Below, one piece after another: positions 34,469 to 41,860 of a stretch of 64,000 nt of DNA. Source of the DNA: Streptomyces sp. NBC_01233. GTDB lineage: Bacteria > Actinomycetota > Actinomycetes > Streptomycetales > Streptomycetaceae. The notes beneath the pieces are model-generated. The model had not been told where the DNA came from, searched no databases, and saw only the letters and a program-made list of their open reading frames with translations. Both the position numbers and the translations under genes were made by a program. The stretch is from positions 9,652,501-9,716,500 of the forward strand of contig NZ_CP108514.1 of assembly GCF_035989305.1 (NCBI RefSeq), given 5' to 3'. Numbering within the stretch: the stretch's first letter is position 1; each line of letters begins with the position of its first letter.

Positions 34469-34970
34469 GTGCAGGTAGCTGGAGGGACCGCCGCGGCGAT
34501 GCGTCCCCGCGGCCATGAACCGTCGGCCACGGGCGTCACCGTGGCGTACGACGGCGTCGACGTCCTACACGACGCCTCGATGACGCTGCGGCCCGGCCGG
34601 GTGACGAGCCCGGTCGGGCCGAACGGCAGTGGCGGGTCCACGCTGCTGCCCACCATCGCCCGGCTCCAGCGGCCGAGGACGGGCGCTTGGTCCTCGAACC
34701 CCGCGTGCCCCGGGTCCTCGCCGCCCTCCCGGCGGGCGCCGTCCTCCTCGTGACGACCGCCGCCAGGCCGGATCGTGGAGCGTGGCCGGCGCGGCGTTCG
34801 CCGGTGCCTCGGCCGCCTCCGTCCTCGCCGTCCCGTTCGGCGCCACTGCGGTGGCCGCCGCCGGCGCCATCGGCTTCGTCGGGTCGTGGCACCGCGCGCC
34901 GCCCGCGCCCTCGCGGGCCGGCAGCACACCCAGTGGTCCCGGTCGCGGGCGCCCGGCCAGGACCGGCGGG
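34469..34970 (+). pseudogene. Relic of a ferric-siderophore ABC importer (FepC-like ATPase and FecCD permease fragments)
   Basis: The first frame looks like the start of a FepC-type ATPase: VTVAYDGVDVLHDASMTLRPG followed by a Walker A in which the essential Lys is lost (GPNGSGGST). It ends soon after. Further on, about 34780-34883, a second frame reads FGATAVAAAGAIGFVG and a third, overlapping by one base, continues VVAPRAARALAGRQHTQW. Joined, these match the GPIGFVG.V.PH.AR.L hallmark of FecCD permeases. So an importer locus was deleted to fragments and frameshifted. No intact gene is present in this ~500-bp stretch. Confidence 0.6.
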
Positions 34971-35918
34971 TCAGGCACGCCCGGTCAGATATCCGCCCAT
35001 CGAGGTGAAGTACTCGGCCGCGGGCAGCTCCCGGCCGTCCTCCGTCCGTACGCGCGTGATGGCCAGCCCGTGGTTGCGGCCGGTCCGGGCGTCGGCGCCC
35101 GCGACGATCACCACGCCCTCGCCCTCGCGGTAGAAGATCCGGCCGGGCGTGCCGCCGTACCGGCCCTCGGACACACAGGCGGACAGGACCTCGAGGCGCC
35201 TGCCCTTGTGGAAGGTGAAGGCGCTGGGGTACGGCTCGGACTGGGCGCGCACCAGGCGGTCCAGGTCCTGCGCGGGCCAGGTCCAGTCGATGCGGCTGTC
35301 CTCGAGGGACCGTTTGTGGAAGAAGCTCGCCCGGGTCCGGTCCTGCTTGGTGAACTCCGTCCGCCCGGAGGCGATCAGGTCGAGGGCGCCGACGGTGACC
35401 GGGGCGATGAGCTCGACGGTCCGGTGGAAGAGGTCGGTGGCGGTGTCCGTCGGCCCCACCGGCACCGACTCCTGCCGCACGATGTCCCCGGCGTCGAGTT
35501 CGTCGTTCATCATGTGCGCGGTGACGCCCACTTCGGTCTCGCCGTTGATCAGCGCCCAGATCAGGGGCGAGAAGCCGGCGTACTTCGGGAGCAGCGAGTC
35601 GTGCACGTTCAGCGTGCCGTGGCGGGGGAGGCCGAAGACCCGCGGGGGCAGCCACGTGCGCCAGTTGTTGGCGACGATGATGTCCGGGTCGGCCTCCTTG
35701 AGGCGCTGGAACAGTTCGTCGTCGTCCGGGCGGTTGCGGAGCAGGACCGGGACGCCGTGCTCTTCGGCGAGGTCGGCGACGGAGTCGCTCCAGATCTTCT
35801 CGTAGGCGTGCTCGCTCTTCGGGTGCGTCACCACCAGCACCACGTCGTGCTCGGAGTCCAGGAGGGCTTGCAGGGTGCGGTGCCCCCAGGTCTGGTAACC
35901 GAACATGACGACCCGCAT
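34971..35918 (-). CDS. cchA: Hydroxyornithine N-formyltransferase (coelichelin biosynthesis)
   Basis: A 315-residue formyltransferase of the Fmt family. In coelichelin biosynthesis CchA formylates N5-hydroxyornithine with a formyl-tetrahydrofolate donor. The catalytic region LNVHDSLLPKYAGFSPLIWA near residue 105 carries the family's Asn, His and LLP pattern, and DELDAGDIVRQESVPVGPTD follows. The C-terminal domain is shorter than in methionyl-tRNA formyltransferase. It is divergent from cchB, and an iron box lies 40-58 bp upstream of its start. The order formyltransferase, monooxygenase, permeases, ATPase, binding protein, exporter, NRPS matches the known coelichelin locus. Confidence 0.9.
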   Translation of the reverse strand: MRVVMFGYQTWGHRTLQALLDSEHDVVLVVTHPKSEHAYEKIWSDSVADLAEEHGVPVLLRNRPDDDELFQRLKEADPDIIVANNWRTWLPPRVFGLPRHGTLNVHDSLLPKYAGFSPLIWALINGETEVGVTAHMMNDELDAGDIVRQESVPVGPTDTATDLFHRTVELIAPVTVGALDLIASGRTEFTKQDRTRASFFHKRSLEDSRIDWTWPAQDLDRLVRAQSEPYPSAFTFHKGRRLEVLSACVSEGRYGGTPGRIFYREGEGVVIVAGADARTGRNHGLAITRVRTEDGRELPAAEYFTSMGGYLTGRA

Positions 35919-35957
35919 GGGGTTCCTCCTCAGGGACGGGGGCTGGTTGAATTCGAG

Positions 35958-35976
35958 TAAAGCAAGGCTTGCCTAA
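35958..35976. promoter_or_regulatory. Iron box (DmdR/IdeR-type) upstream of cchA
   Basis: TAAAGCAAGGCTTGCCTAA agrees with 13 of 19 positions of the DmdR/IdeR consensus and contains the palindromic AAGGCTT core. It lies 40 bp before cchA in the divergent cchA-cchB region. Confidence 0.65.
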
Positions 35977-36062
35977 GTTGGCAACGGTGCCTGCTCTACC
36001 GCAACTTGACGATCGCTCCGCCCGTCAGCTGCCCGATTTGTCTATCGACAGCCCCTGGAGAA

Positions 36063-36081
36063 TCAGCTTAGCCTTACCTAA
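36063..36081. promoter_or_regulatory. Iron box (DmdR/IdeR-type) upstream of cchB
   Basis: TCAGCTTAGCCTTACCTAA agrees with 15 of 19 consensus positions. It lies about 109 bp before the cchB start and forms, with the box at 35958, separate control for the two divergent transcripts. Confidence 0.7.
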
Positions 36082-36189
36082 GTTTCGGTCGCGTCTCCGT
36101 CGGCGTGCCCGGTTCTCCCGCCTTCCCGATGCCCGACCGACTGCCTGCCCGCCCGGGCGAGGCGGCTGCCCTCGCACGATGGGAGTGAC

Positions 36190-37545
36190 ATGGCACAGGC
36201 TCGTCCTGGCGACCCCCCGCTGATCCACGACCTCATAGGAATCGGCTTCGGCCCGTCCAATGTGGCCATGGCGATCGCGGTCGGTGAGCACAACGCACGC
36301 GTCGGCAGGGAAGAAGTGATCACCACTCACTTCTTCGAGCAGCAGCCGCGCTTCGGCTGGCACCGGGGCATGCTCATCGACGACGCGACCATGCAGGTGT
36401 CCTTCCTGAAGGACCTGGTGACGCTCCGGAACCCGGCCAGCGAGTTCAGCTTCCTGTGCTACCTGAAGAGCAAGGGACGGCTGATCGACTTCATCAACCA
36501 CAAGAACCTCTTCCCGCTGCGGGTGGAGTTCCACGACTATCTGGAGTGGTCCGCGGCCAAGGCCGACGACATGGTCTCCTACGGCCACGAGGTCGTGGGG
36601 GTCACGCCGGTCGTCCGCGAAGGAGTGGTGGACCACCTCGACGTGACGGTCCGGTCGGGGGAGGGACTCGCGCTCCACCGGGCCCGCAACCTCGTCATCG
36701 GCACCGGCCTGCGTCCCCTCATGCCAGAAGGCGTGGAACGCACCGACCGCATCTGGCACAACTGCGACCTCCTGACGAAGGTCGACGCTCTGAAGGGCGC
36801 CGACCCCTCCCGGTTCATCGTCGTGGGCGCGGGGCAGAGCGCCGCCGAGAACGTCGCGTACCTGCACCGCCGCTTCCCGCAGGCCGAGGTCTGCGCCGTC
36901 TTCTCCCGGTACGGGTACAGCCCCGCCGACGACAGCGGCTTCGCCAACCGGATCTTCGACCCGGAGGCGGTCGGCGAGTTCTTCACCGCGCCTGAGAACG
37001 TCAAGCGCAAGCTGATGGACTACCACCGCAACACGAACTACTCCGTGGTGGACATCGACCTGATCGACGAGCTGTACCGGCAGATGTACCAGGAGAAGGT
37101 CCTCGGCACCGAGCGCCTGCGCTTCCTCAACGTCTCGCGGATGACCGGCGTCACGGAGACGCCGGCCAACGTCCACGCCACCGTGCAGTCCTTGGTCACG
37201 GGCGAGGAGACGCGCCTGGACGCGGACGTCGTGGTCTTCGCCACCGGCTACCGCCCCGCCGACCCGCTCGGCCTCCTCGGCGAGGTCGCCGACCGCTGCC
37301 TGCGCGACGACGAGGACCGTGTCCGCGTCGAGCGCGACTACCGCATCGCGACCGACCCGGAACTGCGTTGCGGCATCTACGTGCAGGGCGGTACGGAGCA
37401 CACGCACGGCATCACGTCGTCCCTGCTGTCCAACACCAGCGTCAGGGTCGGCGAGATCCTCGGCTCGCTCCTCGACCGGGGCCTCAAGTCCGATTCCGAC
37501 GAGGTCCGGACCGTGGCCGACGGGACGGGCAGCACGGCCCGCTAG
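36190..37545 (+). CDS. cchB: L-ornithine N5-monooxygenase
   Basis: A 451-residue flavoprotein of the SidA/PvdA/IucD family that N-hydroxylates the side chain of ornithine with NADPH and oxygen, the first step to hydroxamate groups. The FAD site is IGIGFGPSNVAMA near residues 16-28, the NADPH site FIVVGAGQSAAEN near 211-223 and the late ATGYRP motif (VVFATGYRPAD) near 350. The conserved FLKDLVTLRNPAS segment near residue 75 belongs to the ornithine-binding region. A GGGAG ribosome binding site is 5 nt before the ATG. The gene follows an iron box and begins the rightward siderophore operon. Confidence 0.93.
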   Translation: MAQARPGDPPLIHDLIGIGFGPSNVAMAIAVGEHNARVGREEVITTHFFEQQPRFGWHRGMLIDDATMQVSFLKDLVTLRNPASEFSFLCYLKSKGRLIDFINHKNLFPLRVEFHDYLEWSAAKADDMVSYGHEVVGVTPVVREGVVDHLDVTVRSGEGLALHRARNLVIGTGLRPLMPEGVERTDRIWHNCDLLTKVDALKGADPSRFIVVGAGQSAAENVAYLHRRFPQAEVCAVFSRYGYSPADDSGFANRIFDPEAVGEFFTAPENVKRKLMDYHRNTNYSVVDIDLIDELYRQMYQEKVLGTERLRFLNVSRMTGVTETPANVHATVQSLVTGEETRLDADVVVFATGYRPADPLGLLGEVADRCLRDDEDRVRVERDYRIATDPELRCGIYVQGGTEHTHGITSSLLSNTSVRVGEILGSLLDRGLKSDSDEVRTVADGTGSTAR

Positions 37546-37643
37546 CCCGATACGCGGACCGGTGCGGTCCGTGCACTTCCGCCTGGTGGCGCGTGCCACC
37601 GGCGATGTTTCGCCGGTGGAGCGAAGGGATAACGTACAGCGAC

Positions 37644-38702
37644 ATGGGCACGACTACAGTGCAGCGTCCCGCGCCCAGGGGCGCAACGGATGCCCGCCGA
37701 CGCCGGGTTGCGGGAGCGTTGGCACTCCTGTTGATCCTCCTGACCGCCGTGGTGGTGTCGTTGGCCGTCGGTGCCCGCGCGCTCGGTCCGTCCGACGTGT
37801 GGCACGGGCTGACGGCGGAGCCGGATCCGGACCGGCGGCTCACCGAGATCAGGCTCATCGTGCAGACCGTACGCGTGCCCAGGACGGTCCTGGCGGTCGT
37901 GGCGGGCGTGGCCCTGGGCGTCGGCGGGGCGTTGATCCAGGGGTACACGCGCAACCCGATCGCCGACACGGGCCTGCTCGGGGTGAACTCGGGAGCCTCG
38001 TTCGCCGTCGTGACGGTGATCGCCGTGTTCGGGCTCGCCGACCCGTTCCAGTACGTCTGGTTCGCGTTCCTGGGGGCGGCGGTCGCCGGTGTCGTCGTGT
38101 TCGGACTGGCGAGCATCGGCCGAGGGGCCGGCAACCCCCTGACGCTCGCCCTGGCCGGGCAGGGGATCACCGTGTTCCTGGCGGCGATGACCACGGCGGT
38201 CGCACTGTCGGACAAGGCCTCGCTGAACGCACTGCGCTTCTGGAACGCGGGCTCCGTGGCCGGAGTCGGGTTCGACGTCATCTGGCCGGTGACCGCGTTC
38301 ATCGCCGTCGGGCTGGTGCTGGCCCTGACCACGCTGCCCGCCGTCAACCTGCTCAACCTGGGCGACGACGTGGCGCGCGGGCTGGGCGTGAACATCGCGC
38401 TGAGCCGGACCGTCGGCATCATCGCCATCACCCTGCTGGCGGGAGCGGCGACGGCGGCGTGCGGACCCATCGCCTTCCTCGGGCTCATGGTGGCCCACGT
38501 GGCGAGGTACCTGACGGGGCCGGACTACCGCTGGCTGGTGCCGTACGCGGGTCTGCTCGGCGCCATCGTCCTCCTGGTCTGCGACATCGCGGGGCGACTG
38601 CTGGTGCGGCCGGGCGAGTTGGACGCCGGTGTCGTGGTGGCCCTCCTCGGCGCCCCCTTCTTCGCGGTTCTGGTGTGGCGCGGAAAGTTCAAGAGCGCAT
38701 GA
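37644..38702 (+). CDS. cchC: Ferric-siderophore ABC importer permease (FecCD family)
   Basis: A 352-residue membrane permease with about nine hydrophobic segments. Family landmarks are VRVPRTVLAVVAGVALGVGGALIQ near residue 80, RNPIADTGLLGVNSGAS near 105, DDVARGLGVNIALSRT (the cytoplasmic coupling helix) near 240 and GPIAFLGLMVAHVAR near 275, each as in FecCD/BtuC permeases. With CchD it forms the channel for ferric coelichelin. The ATG at 37644 follows the cchB stop by 98 bp. Its stop TGA overlaps an ATG of a 17-codon open frame that leads to the cchD start. Confidence 0.92.
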   Translation: MGTTTVQRPAPRGATDARRRRVAGALALLLILLTAVVVSLAVGARALGPSDVWHGLTAEPDPDRRLTEIRLIVQTVRVPRTVLAVVAGVALGVGGALIQGYTRNPIADTGLLGVNSGASFAVVTVIAVFGLADPFQYVWFAFLGAAVAGVVVFGLASIGRGAGNPLTLALAGQGITVFLAAMTTAVALSDKASLNALRFWNAGSVAGVGFDVIWPVTAFIAVGLVLALTTLPAVNLLNLGDDVARGLGVNIALSRTVGIIAITLLAGAATAACGPIAFLGLMVAHVARYLTGPDYRWLVPYAGLLGAIVLLVCDIAGRLLVRPGELDAGVVVALLGAPFFAVLVWRGKFKSA

Positions 38703-38752
38703 ACGGGGCCGACGTGGAAGTCGTGGAAGTCGTGGAAGTCGGGGGGGCGTGA
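38699..38752 (+). CDS. Seventeen-codon bridging ORF between cchC and cchD
   Basis: The ATG (38699) overlaps the cchC stop (ATGA) and the stop (38750-38752) overlaps the cchD start (GTGA), so the frame exactly fills the gap between two permease genes. It encodes MNGADVEVVEVVEVGGA and includes three copies of GTGGAAGTC. I know no such peptide. It may only carry a reinitiating ribosome from cchC to cchD, keeping permease amounts equal. Chance open frame is the alternative; the precise double overlap and repeats argue weakly against it. Confidence 0.3.
   Translation: MNGADVEVVEVVEVGGA
38714..38740. repeat. Three 9-bp tandem repeats (GTGGAAGTC) between cchC and cchD
   Basis: Three identical units lie inside the bridging open frame, in phase with its codons. 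Unit loss or gain would keep that frame open. Confidence 0.85.
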
Positions 38753-39795
38753 AGGCACCGGTGGCGCCGGGCGTCCGGCTCGGCCGGGTGTCGTTCGTGT
38801 GGCGGCCGTGGATGGTGTGCGCCACCCTGCTGCTGGCGGCGGCGACGTTCCTGGTGTTCTGCCTGTCCATCGGCGTCGGGGACTTCCCCATCGGCCTGCC
38901 CCGGGTGATCGCCACGATCCTCGGCCGGGGCGAACAGGTGGACGAGTTCGTGATCATGGACCTGCGGATGCCGCGGGCCCTGGCCGGGTGCGTCGTGGGC
39001 ATCGCGCTGGGGGTGTCCGGGGCGATCACCCAGTCCATCGCGCGCAATCCGCTGGCCAGCCCCGACATCCTGGGGATCACCGGGGGCGCCGGCGCGGTCG
39101 CGGTGTTCCTGGTGACGGTGTCGGGCGGGACCGCCGCGGCGGTCGTCAGCTCCGTCGGCCTGTCGGGGGCGGCGCTCGCGGGCGGTCTCGGCACGGGGCT
39201 CCTCGTGTACTTCCTGGCGTGGCGGCGGGGGATCGACGGCTTCCGGCTCATCCTCATCGGCATCTCGGTCAGCGCCGTGATGGAGGCCGTCACGACCTGG
39301 CTGCTGGTCCAAGCCGACATCAGGGACGTGGCCCGGGCCCAGGCGTGGCTGATCGGCTCGCTGGACAACCGGTCGTGGGACGACATCCGGGTGGCGATCT
39401 GGTGCACGCTCGCGCTGATGGTCGTCGTGGCGTGCGCCGCGTTCCAGTTCAAACCGATGCACCTCGGCGACGAGGTGGCCGCGGGCCTGGGCGTCCGGTA
39501 CTCGGCCGTCCGGGCGGTCCTGCTGCTGTGCGCGGTGCTCCTGGCCGGCGTGGCGGTGAGCGCGGCGGGCCCGGTTCCGTTCGTCGCGCTGGTCGCGCCG
39601 CAGGTGGCGATGCGTCTGCTGAGGTGTCCGACGCCGCCGATGGCGGCCTCCGGCCTGGTGGGGGCCCTGTTGCTGACCGGCGCGGACCTGGTCGCCCGTA
39701 CGGCGCTGCCGATCACCCTTCCGGTGGGCGTGGTCACCGCCGCGATCGGCGGCCCTTTCCTGGTCTACCTCCTGGTGCGGACGAACCTCCGTTGA
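38749..39795 (+). CDS. cchD: Ferric-siderophore ABC importer permease (FecCD family)
   Basis: A 348-residue permease, partner of CchC. Family motifs are MPRALAGCVVGIALGVSGAI near residue 75, RNPLASPDILGITGGAGA near 100, GDEVAAGLGVRYSAVRA near 240 and AAGPVPFVALVAPQVAMRL near 270. About nine hydrophobic segments are seen. The GTG at 38749 is preceded by a run of seven G and overlaps the stop of the bridging open frame. The cchE start follows 38 bp after its stop, though an in-frame TTG overlaps that stop. Confidence 0.9.
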   Translation: MKAPVAPGVRLGRVSFVWRPWMVCATLLLAAATFLVFCLSIGVGDFPIGLPRVIATILGRGEQVDEFVIMDLRMPRALAGCVVGIALGVSGAITQSIARNPLASPDILGITGGAGAVAVFLVTVSGGTAAAVVSSVGLSGAALAGGLGTGLLVYFLAWRRGIDGFRLILIGISVSAVMEAVTTWLLVQADIRDVARAQAWLIGSLDNRSWDDIRVAIWCTLALMVVVACAAFQFKPMHLGDEVAAGLGVRYSAVRAVLLLCAVLLAGVAVSAAGPVPFVALVAPQVAMRLLRCPTPPMAASGLVGALLLTGADLVARTALPITLPVGVVTAAIGGPFLVYLLVRTNLR

Positions 39796-39833
39796 CCGAC
39801 TCGTATGCAGGCACGTCTAGTTCAGGGGGACTT

Positions 39834-40682
39834 GTGGCCGTATCGCACATCACCGGGATCCAGTCCGGGGTTGAGGAGAGCGCACGGCTGGCGGCCAGGG
39901 GGGTCACGGTCGGGTATGGCGGCCGGAGCGTCATCGACGATCTCCACGTGGCGATCCCGCCCGGGGTGATCTCCACGATCATCGGCTCCAACGGCTGCGG
40001 GAAGTCGACCCTGCTGCGGACCCTCTCGCGGCTGCTCAAGCCGACGAAGGGCTCGGTCGTCCTGGACGGCGAGGACATCGCCACGCTCAGGACCCGGGAC
40101 GTGGCGAAGAAGCTCGGCCTGCTGCCGCAGGCGCCGGTCGCGCCGGACGGGCTCACGGTGGCCGACCTGGTCGCCAGGGGGCGCCATCCGCACCAGAGCT
40201 GGCTGCGCCAGTGGTCCTCGGACGACGCCGCCGTCGTGGAGCGTGCGCTGGCCATGACCGGGGTGTCCGACCTGGCCGACCGTCCGGTGGACGCGCTGTC
40301 CGGCGGACAGCGCCAGCGCGTCTGGATCTCGATGACGCTGGCCCAGGGCACCGACCTGCTGCTGCTGGACGAGCCGACCACCTTCCTTGACCTGGCGCAC
40401 GCGATCGACGTGCTCGACCTCGTGGACGACCTGCACGAGTCGGGATGCACCGTGGTCATGGTGCTGCACGACCTCAACCTGGCCGCGCGCTACAGCGACA
40501 ACCTCATCGTGATGAAGGCCGGGTCGATCCTGGCGCAGGGGCACCCGCGGGACGTGATCACCGCCGAACTGCTGCACGAGGCGTTCGGGCTGCGCGCCAA
40601 GGTGATCGACGATCCGGTGGGGGACCGGCCGCTGATCGTGCCGATCGGCCGCACCCACGTCCAGCTCGGCCGACTCGACTAG
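39834..40682 (+). CDS. cchE: Ferric-siderophore ABC importer ATPase (FepC family)
   Basis: A 282-residue ATPase for CchC/CchD. Walker A GSNGCGKST is near residues 52-60, the Q loop LGLLPQAPVAPDGLTVADLV near 95, signature [17 protein letters not shown] near 155 and Walker B LLLLDEPTTFLD near 175. HPHQSW and the C-terminal LIVPIGR match FepC/FhuC-type proteins. The GTG at 39834 has AGGGGGA just upstream and is preferred over an in-frame TTG at 39792. The downstream gap of 113 bp contains an iron box for cchF. Confidence 0.92.
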   Translation: MAVSHITGIQSGVEESARLAARGVTVGYGGRSVIDDLHVAIPPGVISTIIGSNGCGKSTLLRTLSRLLKPTKGSVVLDGEDIATLRTRDVAKKLGLLPQAPVAPDGLTVADLVARGRHPHQSWLRQWSSDDAAVVERALAMTGVSDLADRPVDALSGGQRQRVWISMTLAQGTDLLLLDEPTTFLDLAHAIDVLDLVDDLHESGCTVVMVLHDLNLAARYSDNLIVMKAGSILAQGHPRDVITAELLHEAFGLRAKVIDDPVGDRPLIVPIGRTHVQLGRLD

Positions 40683-40705
40683 ATTGGACAAAAATCCGGT
40701 TCAAG

Positions 40706-40724
40706 TAAGGCTAGGCTAGCCTCA
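40706..40724. promoter_or_regulatory. Iron box (DmdR/IdeR-type) upstream of cchF
   Basis: TAAGGCTAGGCTAGCCTCA agrees with 15 of 19 consensus positions, including the palindromic AGGCTAGCCT. It lies 72 bp before cchF, so the binding protein, exporter and synthetase can be iron-repressed independently of cchB-E. Confidence 0.75.
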
Positions 40725-40795
40725 CTTGAGCGCGATACGGTTTGCCTGCCCTCGGGCGGGGGCGCAGTGGACAGCCCGAAAGCAAGGGATTGCGG

Positions 40796-41860
40796 ATGCT
40801 TCTCCATCGAACGGCTCGTACGAATTCCTGGGGGCGGCTGACGGCGGTACTGTCCGCCGCGGTCCTCGGCGTCGGCCTCATGGCCGGATGCGGTTCCGAC
40901 GCGAAGGACCGGTCCGACAAGAAGAGTGACGACGCCCCGGCTGCCGCGGCCGGCACCTTCCCGGTCACCGTGGAGCACGCGTTCGGGTCCACGAAGGTCG
41001 CCAAGGCCCCCCAGCGGGTCGTCTCCGTCGGCTACACCGACGACCAGGCCATCCTGGCGTTCGGCATCAAGCCGGTCGGCATGGTCGACCAGTACCCGAA
41101 CCCGCCGGGCACCAGCCCGGACATCAACACCCAGTGGCCCTGGGTGAAGGACAAGTGGGGCGGCACCCGCCCCGAGGTCGTCATGAACAACGGCGACACC
41201 GGACCGAACTTCGAGAAGATCGCCGCCCTGCGGCCGGACCTGATCATCGCGGTCTACTCCGAGATCGACCAGGCCGCCTACGAGAAGCTCTCCAAGATCG
41301 CCCCGACGGTGGGCCGCACCAAGGCCGAGAAGGAGCCGTTCAGCGCTCCCTGGCAGGACAACGCGGTCCACATCGCCAGGGCGCTGGGCCAGGAGGCCAA
41401 GGGCACCGAACTGGTGAAGGGCATCCAGGACAAGCTCGACGCGGCCAAGAAGGCGCACCCCGAGTTCGCGAACCAGACCGCCGTCGCGCTGTCCTGGTAC
41501 AAGGACTCGGCGGCCCCCTTCACCTCCACCGACGTCCGCGGGCGCCTGCTGACGGGCACCGGCTTCACGTACCAGACCGAGATCGACAAGATCGCTGACG
41601 GCAAGTTCTTCACCACGCTGTCCCCCGAGCGCATGGACCTGATCGACGTCGACCGCATCTTCGTCATCAACGACAAGGCCGACACGGAGGCGCTCAAGAA
41701 GTTCGAGCTGTTCGCCAACCTGGCCGCGGTCAAGAACGGCAAGGTGTCGTACCTGCTGGACAGCGAGGGCCCGGCGGTCGGCGCGGCCATGTCCCAGGGC
41801 ACCCTGCTGTCCCTGCCGTACGCGATCGACGAACTCGTCAAGTCGGTCGGCCAGGTGTGA
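40796..41860 (+). CDS. cchF: Ferric-siderophore-binding lipoprotein
   Basis: A 354-residue substrate-binding lipoprotein of the FepB/FhuD type. The signal peptide ends in the lipobox LMAGC at about residue 30. The mature part has the two-lobe PBP fold with family patterns VVSVGYTDDQAILAFG and RPDLIIAVYSEIDQAAYEKL (typical GR.PDLII region). It delivers ferric coelichelin to CchCD. AAGGGA lies about 8 nt before the ATG, and an iron box is just upstream. Its stop overlaps the cchG GTG, coupling uptake and export genes. Confidence 0.92.
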   Translation: MLLHRTARTNSWGRLTAVLSAAVLGVGLMAGCGSDAKDRSDKKSDDAPAAAAGTFPVTVEHAFGSTKVAKAPQRVVSVGYTDDQAILAFGIKPVGMVDQYPNPPGTSPDINTQWPWVKDKWGGTRPEVVMNNGDTGPNFEKIAALRPDLIIAVYSEIDQAAYEKLSKIAPTVGRTKAEKEPFSAPWQDNAVHIARALGQEAKGTELVKGIQDKLDAAKKAHPEFANQTAVALSWYKDSAAPFTSTDVRGRLLTGTGFTYQTEIDKIADGKFFTTLSPERMDLIDVDRIFVINDKADTEALKKFELFANLAAVKNGKVSYLLDSEGPAVGAAMSQGTLLSLPYAIDELVKSVGQV

